DNA from: Arsenophonus sp. aPb
GTDB lineage: Bacteria > Pseudomonadota > Gammaproteobacteria > Enterobacterales > Enterobacteriaceae
Assembly (NCBI RefSeq): GCF_029873475.1
Contig: NZ_CP123499.1
Location: 2,728,001-2,792,000, forward strand
Length of the DNA stretch: 64,000 nt
Reading direction: 5' to 3'
The position numbers and the translations under genes were made by a program. This document shows, in pieces, positions 1 through 8,642 of the stretch; positions within the stretch are counted from its first letter, which is position 1, and each line of letters begins with the position of its first letter. Below the pieces are notes generated by a model. That model did no database searches. It was not told where the DNA came from and worked only from the letters and a program-made list of their open reading frames with translations.

Positions 1-553
1 ATAGCTGAAGCTCTTGGAGTTCAAGTCTCAGATTTGTTCATTGAAGATAATAATACAACGCTTATCAATAATAATGAGAAAAAACCATTAAACACAGAAC
101 AAATTGCAGACGCAAAACGTTTAAAAGCTATATATGATGCCCAAAAAAGGAATTAGGTTTATCTCAAGCAATAATTGCTGAGCAATTAAATATTGCTCAG
201 GCTGCTGTGAGTCATTATCTGAATGGTGTAAACCCATTAAATGCAAGAACAGTAGCTTCCTTCGCTAAACTGCTAAAAGTAAAGCCAAAAGACATTAGCC
301 CTCAATAGCACTAGAATTAGAAGAAATAGCAAATTTGATGTTATCTGTAGATCACGATAATAACACTACTAATAATCATATATATAACAAACTAACAAAA
401 ACCGAAGAAATCCTGCTAGAAATGTTCAATGAGCTACCACAAAAAGAAAAAGACAGCTTCCTGAAAGCAATTAATACGCGTAAAAACGAACTCGATCAGC
501 TTTATGAAGAAATGAAAGCTGTTAGAGAGAGAAAAGGAAAAAAAGCGTCGTAA
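1..553 (+). pseudogene. Lambda cI-like phage repressor, broken by two frameshifts (5' end outside window)
   Basis: Three reading-frame segments join into one helix-turn-helix repressor. The first (1-156) ends in LKAIYDAQK and runs into TAG; the second (to 308) continues KELGLSQAIIAEQLNIAQ and a helix-turn-helix; the third (to 553) continues SIALELEEIANLMLSV. The join closely parallels the N-terminal DNA-binding domain of lambda CI ([21 protein letters not shown], then FSPSIAREI). Both breaks behave as one-base deletions, the first in an A run near 142-147, the second near 300-305. No S24 self-cleavage domain follows; the tail is a charged helix ending KGKKAS, as in short phage XRE regulators. 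The start lies left of the window. It was probably the immunity regulator of the prophage to its right and is unlikely to work now. Confidence 0.75.
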
Positions 554-689
554 TAAATTTGGAATATAAAAATAATATATTTATCATAGAGATGAAATTC
601 TAATAGATAAAATTGGAAGAAAATTACAAAATAAATAACAAAAATTAAATTGACATAAAGATATAACCGACATAGTCTATTAACGTCAA

Positions 690-748
690 GCCCAGCCCCG
701 TTCGTAGACAATAGTTAACATCTACATAACGGCTCTGGGCGTTTTTTT
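690..748 (+). terminator. Stem-loop with T7 tract
   Basis: A GCCCAGCCCCGTT arm (690-702) pairs with AACGGCTCTGGGC (728-740), broken by small mismatches, and is followed by GTTTTTTT. It lies between the broken repressor and the NYN gene, so it reads as an intrinsic terminator for plus-strand transcription. The 25-base loop is long for a simple terminator, so it could also be the 3' end of a small phage RNA. Confidence 0.55.
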
Positions 749-759
749 ATTGGAAAATA

Positions 760-1549
760 ATGAAAAAGACAGCTATATTGGTTGACGCTGGTTTTTTTAT
801 CCAGCGTGTCAATGCAGTGCAAAAAGGAAACACTTCAGAGATCACGAGCTAAATGCTTCCCATTTAATGAAAATAATGTGGGGATTGGTTAAATACCACA
901 TTGATAAAAAGCATGGTTCACATGAAAATAGAACTCCTCTCGAATTATATAGAATTTACTTTTACGATTGCCCTCCCTTGATAAACAAATCCGCTATCCT
1001 CTCCCTGCAGAAAAAGGGCACAAAACTACTCCAAGAAAAAACCTGAGAGAAGAAAAATCTTATATCTTACGATCGCAATTACATGAAGAACTTAGGAAAA
1101 GCAGAAAAACTGCACTTAGGTTAGGTACATTGATGGATAATAAACGATGGCAAATTAATGATCACACCTTAAAAGATTTATTATCAGGCAAAAAAGCATT
1201 GGAATGAACTCACTAATAATGATTTTTATTATGACATTAAACAAAAAGCTGTTGATATAAAATTAGGTATGGACATTACAATGTTAGCTTATGAAAAATT
1301 GGTTGATGTTATTATTTTAGTTGCCGGAGATTCTGATTTTGTTCCAGCAGCTAAACACGCCAGAAAAAAGGAATAGACTTCATATTGAATCCGCTTAAGA
1401 AAGAAATACCAGCTACATTAGCTGAACACATAGATGGTATTCAGTCATATAATCTTATAATTTCAATAGCTGATACATTACAAATAAAACCTGATCCTCT
1501 TCCTAGTTGGTGGAAAGAAAAAGAAATACAATACATTCAACAAAAATAA
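760..1549 (+). pseudogene. NYN (LabA/DUF88-type) domain protein, multiply frameshifted
   Basis: The start reads MKKTAILVDAGFFIQRVN, the N-terminal strand of NYN/PIN-like nucleases with the first acidic residue in VDAGF. Later frames restore YRIYFYDCPP, then LDKQIRYPLP, and the conserved VILVAGDSDFVPAAKHARKK with the second acidic cluster (GDSDF), then ILNPLKKEIPATLAEH. At least four frame changes are needed, near 845, 970, 1195 and 1365, several in A or C runs. Intact family members are about 250-260 residues, matching this span. NYN proteins are predicted metal-dependent RNases and occur in phage and defence settings; this copy is dead. Confidence 0.75.
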
Positions 1550-1597
1550 AAAACAAAAAATTCAAATGATAAAAAATAGATAGGCCCCCAAAACCAT

Positions 1598-1616
1598 AAG
1601 GGCTAAAGCCCTTTTT
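1598..1616 (+). terminator. Short intrinsic terminator after the NYN pseudogene
   Basis: AAGGGCT and AGCCCTT form a perfect 7-bp hairpin with a 2-4 base loop, running into a T tract, 49 bases after the NYN stop codon. Confidence 0.5.
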
Positions 1617-1714
1617 GAAGGGCTCTTCTTGTTCTTTCTTCAAAATTTATAAAAAAACAATTCTATTAAAATCAACTTATTAAGTCTTAAACATCAATAA
1701 CCCCAAATATGCGC

Positions 1715-1743
1715 TTGACGCATATGTATTTAACGCATAATAT
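1715..1743 (+). promoter_or_regulatory. Strong sigma70-type promoter with flanking GCGCTTGACGCAT repeats
   Basis: TTGACG (1715-1720), a 17-base spacer and TAATAT (1738-1743) match a sigma70 promoter well. GCAT/ACGCAT elements surround both hexamers (GCGCTTGACGCATATG, then AACGCATAAT), which looks like a repressor operator. Downstream, 1787-1801, a TGCTCTTTAACAA element resembles an rrn-type boxA antitermination site. The transcript would run toward the phage early genes, opposite to the zinc-ribbon gene at 1872-2347. Function is inferred from sequence only. Confidence 0.5.
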
Positions 1744-1871
1744 CATTATATCAAGAAATAAATAATTTTGATGTCGTTATGTAATATGCTCTTTAACAAT
1801 ACTAAACCCATATAATAGCTGTGCTTATTTATGTGTAGAATAATCTTCAATCATAGTGGTTGGCGGCTATT

Positions 1872-2347
1872 TTAATTACCGTATCGGGTTCCTTTTTTGG
1901 ATCTTTTATTCATAATGTATTCATTCTTACAGAAAGGACAAAAACTTTGAAAGTAAGCACCAAAAATACCTTTAGGCTGAAGTATCGATATTATTCTCTC
2001 CTCATAACAATTTGCGCAAAGGTAGCGCGCTCTCTCGGACCCATCAATAGCTTTTTATTTATATAGGTAAATGTTCCAGATTCAAGAGTATGCATTGTAT
2101 ATGCTTCAGCGCTTGTCTTAAAATCAATATCATTTTGTATTTCTTGCTCAAGCTCAGTTATTCGTTCCTTGCTCGCTGTGAGCAAATCAATAAGTCTTAA
2201 ATTATCCATTTGTATTTCATGTAGCTTTCGTTGTAATTCAAAGGTAGCGGCCTTTAGTTCAGCATCATTTTTAGCATCATTAATGACCTTCAATAGTGAA
2301 AGACTTTCTTTTATAGCAGTAAAAGATGCTGATATTTCAGGAAACAT
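1872..2347 (-). pseudogene. Phage coiled-coil/zinc-ribbon protein, one frameshift
   Basis: The N-terminal part (MFPEISASFTAIKESLSLLK, then a helical region LHEIQMDNLRLIDLLTASKE) is open to about 1991. Shifting frame near 2005-2015 restores YLCANCYEERIISILQPKG and SFCPFCKNEYIM before a stop at 1872-1874. The paired CxxC knuckles form a zinc ribbon. Small phage proteins with this layout (SASFTAIK start, C-terminal zinc ribbon) are common near immunity regions, of unknown function. As it stands the zinc ribbon is lost, so it is called a pseudogene. It points away from the neighbouring early genes. Confidence 0.65.
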
Positions 2348-2521
2348 AGTTTAATTCTCACATTACGTAGGGGTGAAATTATTTTAACTATTTTCTCTCT
2401 GGGTACAAGAGAATCCACCGCCGCCTGAGGTGGTAAAACATGCAGGCATCAATAACCGTGTGGAGTAACGCACAAAAATAAAAATGCTGTTTGTTAGTTA
2501 ATTTTCTATGTCGTTGCAACC

Positions 2522-2660
2522 AGCGGTTAACTATTGTCACGCTGGCCAGGGGGAGTGATGATAATGCTGTTAGTTAACCGCTTTTATTACACGTAAGGCC
2601 ATTAACACCGGGTTTCGTTTGTTGTCCATGCAGGTACATAAGGTAAGTGTTAGTGGCCTT
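2522..2660 (+). ncRNA. Structured leader: two consecutive long stem-loops
   Basis: AGCGGTTAACT (2522-2532) pairs perfectly with AGTTAACCGCT (2572-2582). Then AAGGCCATTAACAC (2595-2608) pairs with GTGTTAGTGGCCTT (2647-2660), all 14 positions if one U-G wobble is allowed. No convincing gene lies between 2348 and 2691. The two hairpins end 31 bases before the first early gene. This looks like a structured phage leader or small antisense RNA of the kind found in P1/P4-type phages; that class assignment is only a guess. Confidence 0.4.
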
Positions 2661-2691
2661 ATCTGTAGTAAATACTAAAGAGGATCTAAAC

Positions 2692-3051
2692 ATGAGTGAA
2701 AATAGAAAAACAGATGTTCCAGAGTTTCTTTCTGAATTAGATGCTGGCGTATTTCAAAATAAAATATCGGCTGCATTAAATCTTGTTGGTAATGGTGTTA
2801 ATAAAAATGGTGGCACGGGTGAGATCCATATTGTTTTTAAATTAACCCAATTTGATGAAAATCGCGTAAAAATATCCCATAAATTGAAATTCATCACGCC
2901 TACTCGTCGCGGTAAACAATCGGAAGAAGATACAACAGAAACACCGATGTTTGTTGGTAGAGGCGGTAAATTAACTATCTTGCAGGAAGACCAGGGACAA
3001 CTCTTTACGCTTGCAGGTCAAACTGACGGAAAATTAAAGTCCGTTAATTAA
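2692..3051 (+). CDS. Phage protein resembling YfdP (119 aa)
   Basis: The 119-residue product starts MSENRKTDVPEFLSELDAGV and has a middle HKLKFITPTRRGKQSEEDTT. The ATG at 2692 is chosen over an upstream GTG because AGAGGAT sits at the right distance before it. It precedes a DUF2303 (YfdQ-like) gene and then an HD-domain (YfdR-like) gene, the same order as yfdP-yfdQ-yfdR in the E. coli CPS-53 prophage, and its length fits YfdP. Function unknown; likely soluble. It is one of the few open genes of this prophage remnant. Confidence 0.65.
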   Translation: MSENRKTDVPEFLSELDAGVFQNKISAALNLVGNGVNKNGGTGEIHIVFKLTQFDENRVKISHKLKFITPTRRGKQSEEDTTETPMFVGRGGKLTILQEDQGQLFTLAGQTDGKLKSVN

Positions 3052-3110
3052 TCATTATTCGTTAAATAACCTTTTATTCATGCTTTATTAAAAAAAGTAG
3101 GAGCTTTTTT

Positions 3111-3939
3111 ATGTCTCAATTAGATGGAACCGCCATTTCACAAATTCAGGATCTAACCGTTGCCAGTCTTCATTTAGATCCGATCAAAACAACGGATTGC
3201 CCGGTTATTGTTGTGCCCAAAAACCATGAAATCAGATCACTTGAGGCACTTAATTTAATCCGTTATCGCTTTCGTGGTGTTATGAAGACTAGCAGCATTG
3301 GCGATTTTGTTAACTATAGCATGGGATATGCACAAACTGCCGGTGTTCGCTGCTTCATTGATGCAGATACAATGACAGCAAAAACGATTTTTAATGTTGG
3401 CACACTGGATGAACCAGGTCATGCTGATAATCAGTCGCTCGTTAGTCTTAAAAAACTCTCCATTTAAATCTCTACTAAAAATAGATGGTGAGAGACAAAG
3501 GCAAAAACAACTTGCTGAGTGGCTGGAAGACTGGCGAGATTATCTCACCGCGTTTGATGCTGAAGAAAATGCGTTAGATATCAAAAAAGCGATTAGTGCT
3601 GTCCGTCGCATCACTATTGAAGCTAGCCACTCATCTGAGCATGAAGACAACGATTTTAGTGCTAAGCGTTCCGTGCTTGAAAACGTCGAAGCGAAAAGTA
3701 AAGAGGTAATGCCTGCTTATTTTGAATTTACTTGTGTACCATACGACGAATTAAGTGAACGTCGGATAAAACTACGCTACAGCATTCTGACCGGTGGTGA
3801 AGTTCCTGCCTTTGTCCTGCGTATTGTTCAGTTTGAAAGTCTTGAAGAACAAATCGCACAGGAATTTAGGGAGCTACTATCTGGCGCTTTTGTTGGCTCA
3901 AAAATAGAAACCTTTATCGGCTCTTTTTCCGCAAGTTAA
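3111..3939 (+). pseudogene. DUF2303 (YfdQ-like) phage protein, frameshifted
   Basis: The first frame (3111-3467, MSQLDGTAISQIQDLT) runs through TLDEPGHADNQSLVSLKK and stops; the next frame takes up directly with SPFKSLLKIDGERQRQKQLA, EWLEDWRDYLTAF and a full C-terminus to 3939. The joined product, about 275 residues, has the length and landmarks of DUF2303 proteins (GHADN, AEWLEDW, IKLRYSI near the end). The break lies in an A6 run near 3451-3456 and behaves as a one-base insertion. AGGAG precedes the ATG. DUF2303 proteins are phage early-region proteins of unknown biochemical role. Confidence 0.75.
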
Positions 3940-3996
3940 AGTTGTTTAATAAAGCGGTCTAATTGTCAGCTATTTTGAATTTCGAACAATAAAAAA

Positions 3997-4020
3997 ACCT
4001 GACCTCATTTAAGGTCAGGT
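3997..4020 (-). terminator. Perfect 8-bp hairpin with T7 on the minus strand
   Basis: ACCTGACC (3997-4004) pairs with GGTCAGGT (4013-4020). On the minus strand the second arm runs straight into seven T residues, so it terminates leftward transcription; on the plus strand no T tract follows. A small leftward hydrophobic reading frame overlaps it, see the findings. Confidence 0.5.
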
Positions 4021-4143
4021 AGCCAAATTGGCCAAATACCAGGGAAAATGTTGCTGTTAACAAACACACAACGGAAACAATATAACACAACATGATTAAA
4101 TAATGATTAAAATTTATGCAAATTATGATGAGGGTTATTAATA

Positions 4144-4857
4144 ATGGCTTATATCGCAACTTATACTAACCGGCGATTTAATTATATCGATGTGACTGAA
4201 GAAGACATTGCTCTTGGGGATATCGCTCAGGGTCTCTCTAATGAATGTCGCTTTGCTGGTCAAATCCCGCATTTTTATTCCGTTGCCCAGCATGCGGTTT
4301 ATGTTAGTTATCTAGTGCCACGGAATATGCCCTTGAAGCGCTGTTACACGATGCCACAGAAGCTTACTGCAAAGACTTACCTACCCCTTAAAACACTACT
4401 GCCTGAATATAAAAAAATTGAAAATCGCATTGATGGCGTTATTCGTGAAAAATTTAATCTGCCTGCTGAAATGAGCGAAGTGGTTAATTATGCCGATCTG
4501 GTCATGCTCGCCACTGAACGTCAGTTCTTTGCTTTGGATCGCGATAATAAATGGCCAATCTTGGAAGGAATACCGGAAACAAATCTTATAACCATAAGCT
4601 TTGTGTCACCAACAAAAGCAAAATACCTATTCATTGAGAGATACAAGGAATTGATGGGTAAAGAAATTAACTGTGATGCTGAAATTAAGATTATTGATAT
4701 CTCCCCAAATGGAGTATATGGAAAAATTTATAATGATAGAAAAGAAAGATTTTGGGACGGTGGATTTATAAATACATCTCCTGTTATAAATTATCCAACC
4801 TATCAGTCTGATGGGTTTGTCAAAACAATTAATTCTATTTATCGCATTATTGTATGA
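4144..4857 (+). CDS. YfdR-like HD-domain hydrolase with its HD segment out of frame
   Basis: The N-terminus (YIATYTNRRFNYIDVTEEDI, then CRFAGQIPHFYSVAQHAVYV) is typical of phage YfdR-type HD phosphohydrolases, which act on nucleoside monophosphates. Residues 58-82 read NMPLKRCYTMPQKLTAKTY, but another frame gives ALEALLHDATEAYCKDLPTP, the expected active-site helix with the His-Asp pair at 4347-4352. Two compensating indels, near 4321 (GG) and 4384-4387 (C run), flank this block, so the frame stays open while the catalytic pair is lost. After IERYKELMGKEI the protein also continues about 65 residues past the usual end. It is likely inactive despite being full-length. Confidence 0.7.
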   Translation: MAYIATYTNRRFNYIDVTEEDIALGDIAQGLSNECRFAGQIPHFYSVAQHAVYVSYLVPRNMPLKRCYTMPQKLTAKTYLPLKTLLPEYKKIENRIDGVIREKFNLPAEMSEVVNYADLVMLATERQFFALDRDNKWPILEGIPETNLITISFVSPTKAKYLFIERYKELMGKEINCDAEIKIIDISPNGVYGKIYNDRKERFWDGGFINTSPVINYPTYQSDGFVKTINSIYRIIV

Positions 4858-5015
4858 AATACAAAAAAATTAACTGAGCAAGGAATTAAAATAAAAACAA
4901 TAAATATATAAATAAATAAAAAACCAATTAAATAATTATTAAAAATAACTTTTAAATACACATGGAATTAACTCTGAGTGGAGGATTTATATAATTAAAT
5001 AATGGGGGACAAGTT

Positions 5016-5276
5016 ATGAGCCGGCATTATATTGATAATAAATTTAAATATCATCAAACAACTGTTCACTGTTTAGAAAAAGGCATGTTCGCCCTTTATA
5101 GAGGTGAATTAATTAAAGTCATTAAATTAGCAAAAAAGAAATTAACCAACAAAGGCTTTATATATGAATTTGATATAGAAGGAGGAAATGGCAAATTAAT
5201 AGAAAATGGCGGCAAAAGAATAGCAGTTATAAAAGATGAAGATACCAAAAAAAGATATTTAACCTGGTATGTTTAA
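5016..5276 (+). CDS. Small phage protein of unknown function (86 aa)
   Basis: MSRHYIDNKFKYHQTTVHCL begins an 86-residue basic protein with no recognised domain. GGGGGA precedes the ATG. The stop is 12 bases before the next gene, whose ribosome site (AAGGAG) overlaps the stop, so both are cotranscribed. A degenerate copy lies at 10463-10778, together with degenerate copies of the two following genes. Confidence 0.55.
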   Translation: MSRHYIDNKFKYHQTTVHCLEKGMFALYRGELIKVIKLAKKKLTNKGFIYEFDIEGGNGKLIENGGKRIAVIKDEDTKKRYLTWYV

Positions 5277-5288
5277 GGAGAGCCAAAC

Positions 5289-5537
5289 ATGAAATTAATT
5301 GAAAAATGTAAAAAAGAAACAAAACAGGTCAATTATTTTGGCATTGAATTAACGGTTGATGCTGACATTAATTTTTTAGCTACTGACGATGATGGTTTTG
5401 TTTATGGCTATGTTTTTAAACCCGAATATTCTCGTGTACCAAAGGTATGGGGATCGAAAGGTGGATATGTGCCACATCCTGTTGCAAAAGTTGATCTTGG
5501 CGATAAAGACTGGAAACAAACGTTGGTCGAGGTATAA
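5289..5537 (+). CDS. Small phage protein of unknown function (82 aa)
   Basis: MKLIEKCKKETKQVNYFGIE leads an 82-residue acidic protein rich in aromatic residues (DDGFVYGYVFKPEY). A strong AAGGAG precedes the ATG, and the next gene starts right after the TAA, so translation is probably coupled. A paralogue with an early stop codon lies at 10779-11027, in the same gene order. Similar genes sit next to exonucleases in lambdoid phages, which suggests a recombination or nucleotide role, but no fold is recognised. Confidence 0.55.
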   Translation: MKLIEKCKKETKQVNYFGIELTVDADINFLATDDDGFVYGYVFKPEYSRVPKVWGSKGGYVPHPVAKVDLGDKDWKQTLVEV

Positions 5538-6104
5538 GTGAAATTCAAACATCTTATGCTCGATCTGGAAACCATGAGCACACAATCTAATGCAGCGATT
5601 ATTGCTATCGCTGCTGTTCCCTTTGAGCCTTCAACGGGTGAAGTTTGTGAAAGTCTGTTTTATGAAATCATTGATTTGCGTAATCAGGATTTATTTGATC
5701 GCCATATTAGTGGCAATACCGTTCTCTGGTGGTTATCTCAGCCTGATAATGCGCGCAATAAGATAACGCAAGCTCAAACCAAATCATTACCGGATGTACT
5801 CATCAAGCTAAATCACTTTGTTATGCAGGAATGTAGCGATCAAGTCCAGATATGGGGTAATGGTTGTTGTTTTGATAATGTCATTTTGAGGACCGCTTTT
5901 GACAATTGTGACATAAAACCATTCTGGCATTTTCGTCACGATCGCGATGTTAGAACGATAGTTGAACTTGGACGACAGGCAGGCATTGATCCTAAAAATG
6001 ATTTTCCTTTTGCCGGTGTTGCGCATGACGCACTCGATGATGCACTTCATCAAGTTAACTATGTATCAGCTATCCACCAGCATTTAATTAAAGCTATTCC
6101 ATAG
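5538..6104 (+). CDS. Phage 3'-5' DEDD-type exonuclease
   Basis: The 188-residue product opens with KHLMLDLETMSTQSNAAIIA; DLET carries the first two acidic residues of the DEDD exonuclease fold. IWGNGCCFDNVILR supplies the third acidic residue and AHDALDDALHQVNYV the fourth with the His of the DEDDh type. This matches the phage exodeoxyribonuclease VIII / Rv2179c-like family, acting on single-stranded nucleic acid ends. The start codon is GTG and directly follows the previous stop, fitting coupled translation. Only the last 20-odd codons survive in the decayed copy near 11028-11094. It appears intact. Confidence 0.8.
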   Translation: MKFKHLMLDLETMSTQSNAAIIAIAAVPFEPSTGEVCESLFYEIIDLRNQDLFDRHISGNTVLWWLSQPDNARNKITQAQTKSLPDVLIKLNHFVMQECSDQVQIWGNGCCFDNVILRTAFDNCDIKPFWHFRHDRDVRTIVELGRQAGIDPKNDFPFAGVAHDALDDALHQVNYVSAIHQHLIKAIP

Positions 6105-6121
6105 AAGTCAGGAAAGTAACA

Positions 6122-6370
6122 ATGAATACCCTATTCTTATTAATGGCCGAATATGAAAGTTCACAAATCCCTCTAAGTGTTGTCGCTGAAAAGTTTCTTA
6201 ACCTCTCACCTGCTTATGCCGACAAGAAAGCAAGTCTAGGTGACTTACCTTTTCCAACTTATAGAGATAACAGCCAGAAAGCTCCTAGAATGGTCGATAT
6301 ACGAGATTTAGCAGAATGGATAGATAAAAGTAGGAAGGATGCGAGAAAGCAATTTATTCATTTAAAATAA
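6122..6370 (+). CDS. Pyocin activator protein PrtN family (82 aa)
   Basis: MNTLFLLMAEYESSQIPLSV, then SLGDLPFPTYRDNSQKAPRM and DIRDLAEWIDKSR match the PrtN family throughout, at normal length. In Pseudomonas PrtN activates pyocin genes through P boxes; in enterobacterial prophages related small proteins end the recombination module, as here. AGGAAAG precedes the ATG, 17 bases after the exonuclease stop. The role in this remnant is unknown. It is the last recognisable gene of the left prophage block. Confidence 0.75.
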   Translation: MNTLFLLMAEYESSQIPLSVVAEKFLNLSPAYADKKASLGDLPFPTYRDNSQKAPRMVDIRDLAEWIDKSRKDARKQFIHLK

Positions 6371-6516
6371 CTTCATTTTTTGTCCGTTTTATTTCATATA
6401 TTTTATGGTTTTCTTCCTATTAAAGATAAAAATGTTTTATAAATATAATTTATAAAATCCAGATAAAAAAATCATAATAGTATCTGGATTTCAAGGCGTT
6501 ATTAATTAAATCAAAA

Positions 6517-6726
6517 TCAATAAGGTCCGGGCAAGCCTGCTTTACGTGCATTGCTTGGATCACATAAACTTAAATCTACAAGAGGATTAGCTTTTGATAC
6601 AGTGTTGGGTGAAAGAGCTGCTGCACAGTCAGCACCATTAGGTATTTTCTCTTTAGGAACATCAGCAAAACTTTGCGTATTGATAAAAATAAAAGAAAGT
6701 AGAATCAATAATCTAGCTTTAAACAT
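6517..6726 (-). CDS. Small secreted protein, paralogue A (69 aa)
   Basis: A signal peptide (MFKARLLILLSFIFINTQSFA, cleavage after SFADV is likely) precedes a mature chain of about 48 residues, with Cys in GADCAAAL and LSLCDPSNARKAGLPGPY. AAGGAG precedes the ATG. A second copy at 8433-8642 shares the frame (DLxLCDPxNARK) and both cysteines, so the two are a small exported family; a disulfide is plausible. No domain is recognised and no function is proposed. The genes flank the broken hydrolase at 7624. Confidence 0.6.
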   Translation of the reverse strand: MFKARLLILLSFIFINTQSFADVPKEKIPNGADCAAALSPNTVSKANPLVDLSLCDPSNARKAGLPGPY

Positions 6727-7623
6727 AGCCGCTCCTTAAAATTACTTTAGCAATCTAGAGAAGCTACAACTATAAAACACCAGCAATCAAATTAACAATT
6801 AATTTACAATATATGAGAATTTTCTGGCATTCACATATAGAATAATTAAAAATTATTGAATTCATTATTTTTATATAGTTAAAATAAAAAATTCCATTAC
6901 TCTTTAAAATATAAAGAAAATATTTTTTAGGAATCATATTTAAAATAATTTCACACATCAGCACACCAATAGCACACCACAAATTCGTAACTACTTGATT
7001 TTTATTAATCACTGATCCTATCAAGCATCAGTGCCACGCTAAAACGGTGGTGGTTAATATTGCCGGTAGATGCGGTTAATTCGTTGCCTGGCGTTAATTT
7101 TGGGTTAGTTGTGTTATCGTGCATTTTTCGCTGTTTTGATATGGTTTTTTATTGCTTCTAAATAATATTCCTGGTTAGTAACAACCATTTAATGAAGATT
7201 GCTATCAAATGACTCTCTTATACCTAGCGTAACGTCAAACTCTAGATGGTTCTATCTCATACCGTTAAGCACTGGCAATAACTTCAAATAGATCGGAAAT
7301 TAAAATTTAACGGCTAAAGCAGAATAAACAAAAAGCTAGCTTCTTTATATAGGCATTGACTTAGAAAAGTCATTTGCTATCAGTGCTGAAACCAGCAAAC
7401 GAGTACAACAACAGGATAAAGGAAAATGCTGCAATCAAGCAAGGACATGACACCAAGATATAAAATAAACTTATCGCTAACAAATTGTTAATTTTAAAGC
7501 AGGGTATTCTGCTATAACATCATGCTAATGCTGTATTGCTTATCTCTATATGGAAAAGAAAATATAATTTTTGAATCAAAAATTATTAATTACATTCAAC
7601 TTTAACTATAAGATCAATATATT
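6727..7623. other. Non-coding stretch with degenerate phage sequence
   Basis: No convincing gene. At 7005-7124 on the minus strand a 39-codon frame (start MHDNTTNPKLTPGNELTAST, ending LDRISD) has higher GC than its surroundings and looks like the N-terminus of a phage early protein, but it has no clear ribosome site. The rest is AT-rich with no tandem repeats. The 6727-6830 part holds the leader of the small secreted gene at 6517-6726. Confidence 0.4.
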
Positions 7624-8345
7624 ATGCAATATACTTATCTTTTAATACATGGTTCCTGGCATGATGGACGTGCTTGGGATGATGTTGCCAAAATATTACG
7701 TAATCAAGGTTTAGATGTTCATACTCCAACCATCGCAGGCCATGGTTTACAGGCAGATTTTAGTACCAGCCATGCTGATTGTGTCGATTCTATCGTTGAA
7801 TATGTAAGGCAACATGATTTGAAAGATCTTGTTGTGTTAGGTCACAGTTTTGGTGGCACTATTGTTCAACGCCTAGCGGAAATAGAAGCACCCCGTATAA
7901 AACGTTTGGTTTTTCATAATGCATTTATTTTACGTGATGGAGAATCGCTTTTCGATACACTTCCTCCTAGCTATCATAAGATTTGGCAAAAAATTACAAT
8001 TGATAAAAAAATAATCTTACCTTTTGATATTTTTAGAGAATTATTTATTGGTGATGCAGAATTAGAAAAAGCAAAACAGGTTTATGATAATTTTTTAACC
8101 CCAAGTTGCGCTGCCAGCCAATACAATAAAGTTCCGTTGAAAACATTTGAATCTTTAACTATTCCTCGTAGCATAATATACGCCTCAACAGACAATGCTC
8201 TGCCTGTGGGTGAATATGGTTGGATCCTAAATTTAGTAACCGTCTTAATTTTTATCGTTTTACTACATTACCTGGTAGCCATGAGGTATTATTTAATAAT
8301 CCACAAAAACTTGCTAAATGTATTATTCACGCCAGTAGACCTTAA
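7624..8345 (+). pseudogene. Alpha/beta hydrolase (EstC-like), 3' frameshift
   Basis: MQYTYLLIHGSWHDGRAWDD gives the oxyanion HGSWHDG strand, and LVVLGHSFGGTIVQRL the nucleophile elbow with Ser in GHSFGG. Up to about 8220 the frame follows the family to ASTDNALPVGEYGW. After that the open frame reads a hydrophobic tail, whereas the next frame gives PKFSNRLNFYRFTTLPGSHE and then VLFNNPQKLAKCIIHASRP before a stop at 8343-8345. The His of GSHE is the expected catalytic base, so the frameshift near 8222-8228 removes it. The frame stays open to 8361 as a 245-residue protein, presumably inactive. Substrate unknown. Confidence 0.75.
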
Positions 8346-8432
8346 TTTTTTTATTTATTGAAAATAAAACTAAAAATAATACATATAATAAAATATGTAT
8401 TATTTACAATGATTGTAATAAAGTAAGTAAAA

Positions 8433-8642
8433 TTAAACTTTATGAGGTAAGTTCGATTTACGTGCATTGAATGGATCACATAAGCCCAAATCTACATTAG
8501 GATTTATTTGTGATCTAGTATCAGACGATAGAAGCGCAGTACAGTCTCTACCAGTAGGTAGTTTATTTTGAGGAGGATCAGCAAAAACTGGCATATTGAT
8601 AAAAACAAACGAAAATAAAATAAATAATTTAATTTTTAACAT
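8433..8642 (-). CDS. Small secreted protein, paralogue B (69 aa)
   Basis: A signal peptide (MLKIKLFILFSFVFINMPVF, cleavage after FADPP is likely) precedes a short chain with Cys in GRDCTALL and LGLCDPFNARK. It is the same length as paralogue A at 6517-6726 and shares the motif DLxLCDPxNARK. AAGGGG lies upstream of the ATG. Upstream minus-strand DNA shares a TTGTTAA...TTTTATA block with paralogue A, so promoter and gene were duplicated together. Function unknown. Confidence 0.6.
   Translation of the reverse strand: MLKIKLFILFSFVFINMPVFADPPQNKLPTGRDCTALLSSDTRSQINPNVDLGLCDPFNARKSNLPHKV

Larger units (their letters stand above)
1..6400. mobile_element. Prophage remnant, immunity and early region
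   Basis: A CI-like repressor, a zinc-ribbon protein, a YfdP-YfdQ-YfdR module, an exonuclease and a PrtN-like protein form the left part of a lambdoid prophage. Five of the nine genes are frameshifted or scrambled. No integrase, att sites, structural or lysis genes are visible, so the right part is deleted and the left end lies outside the window. The right boundary is approximate. Confidence 0.7.

Noticed and set aside
7005..7124. 39-codon minus-strand frame in the 7-kb gap
   Set aside because: It has phage-like composition but no ribosome site and no recognisable homologue, so it is mentioned only in the intergenic entry.
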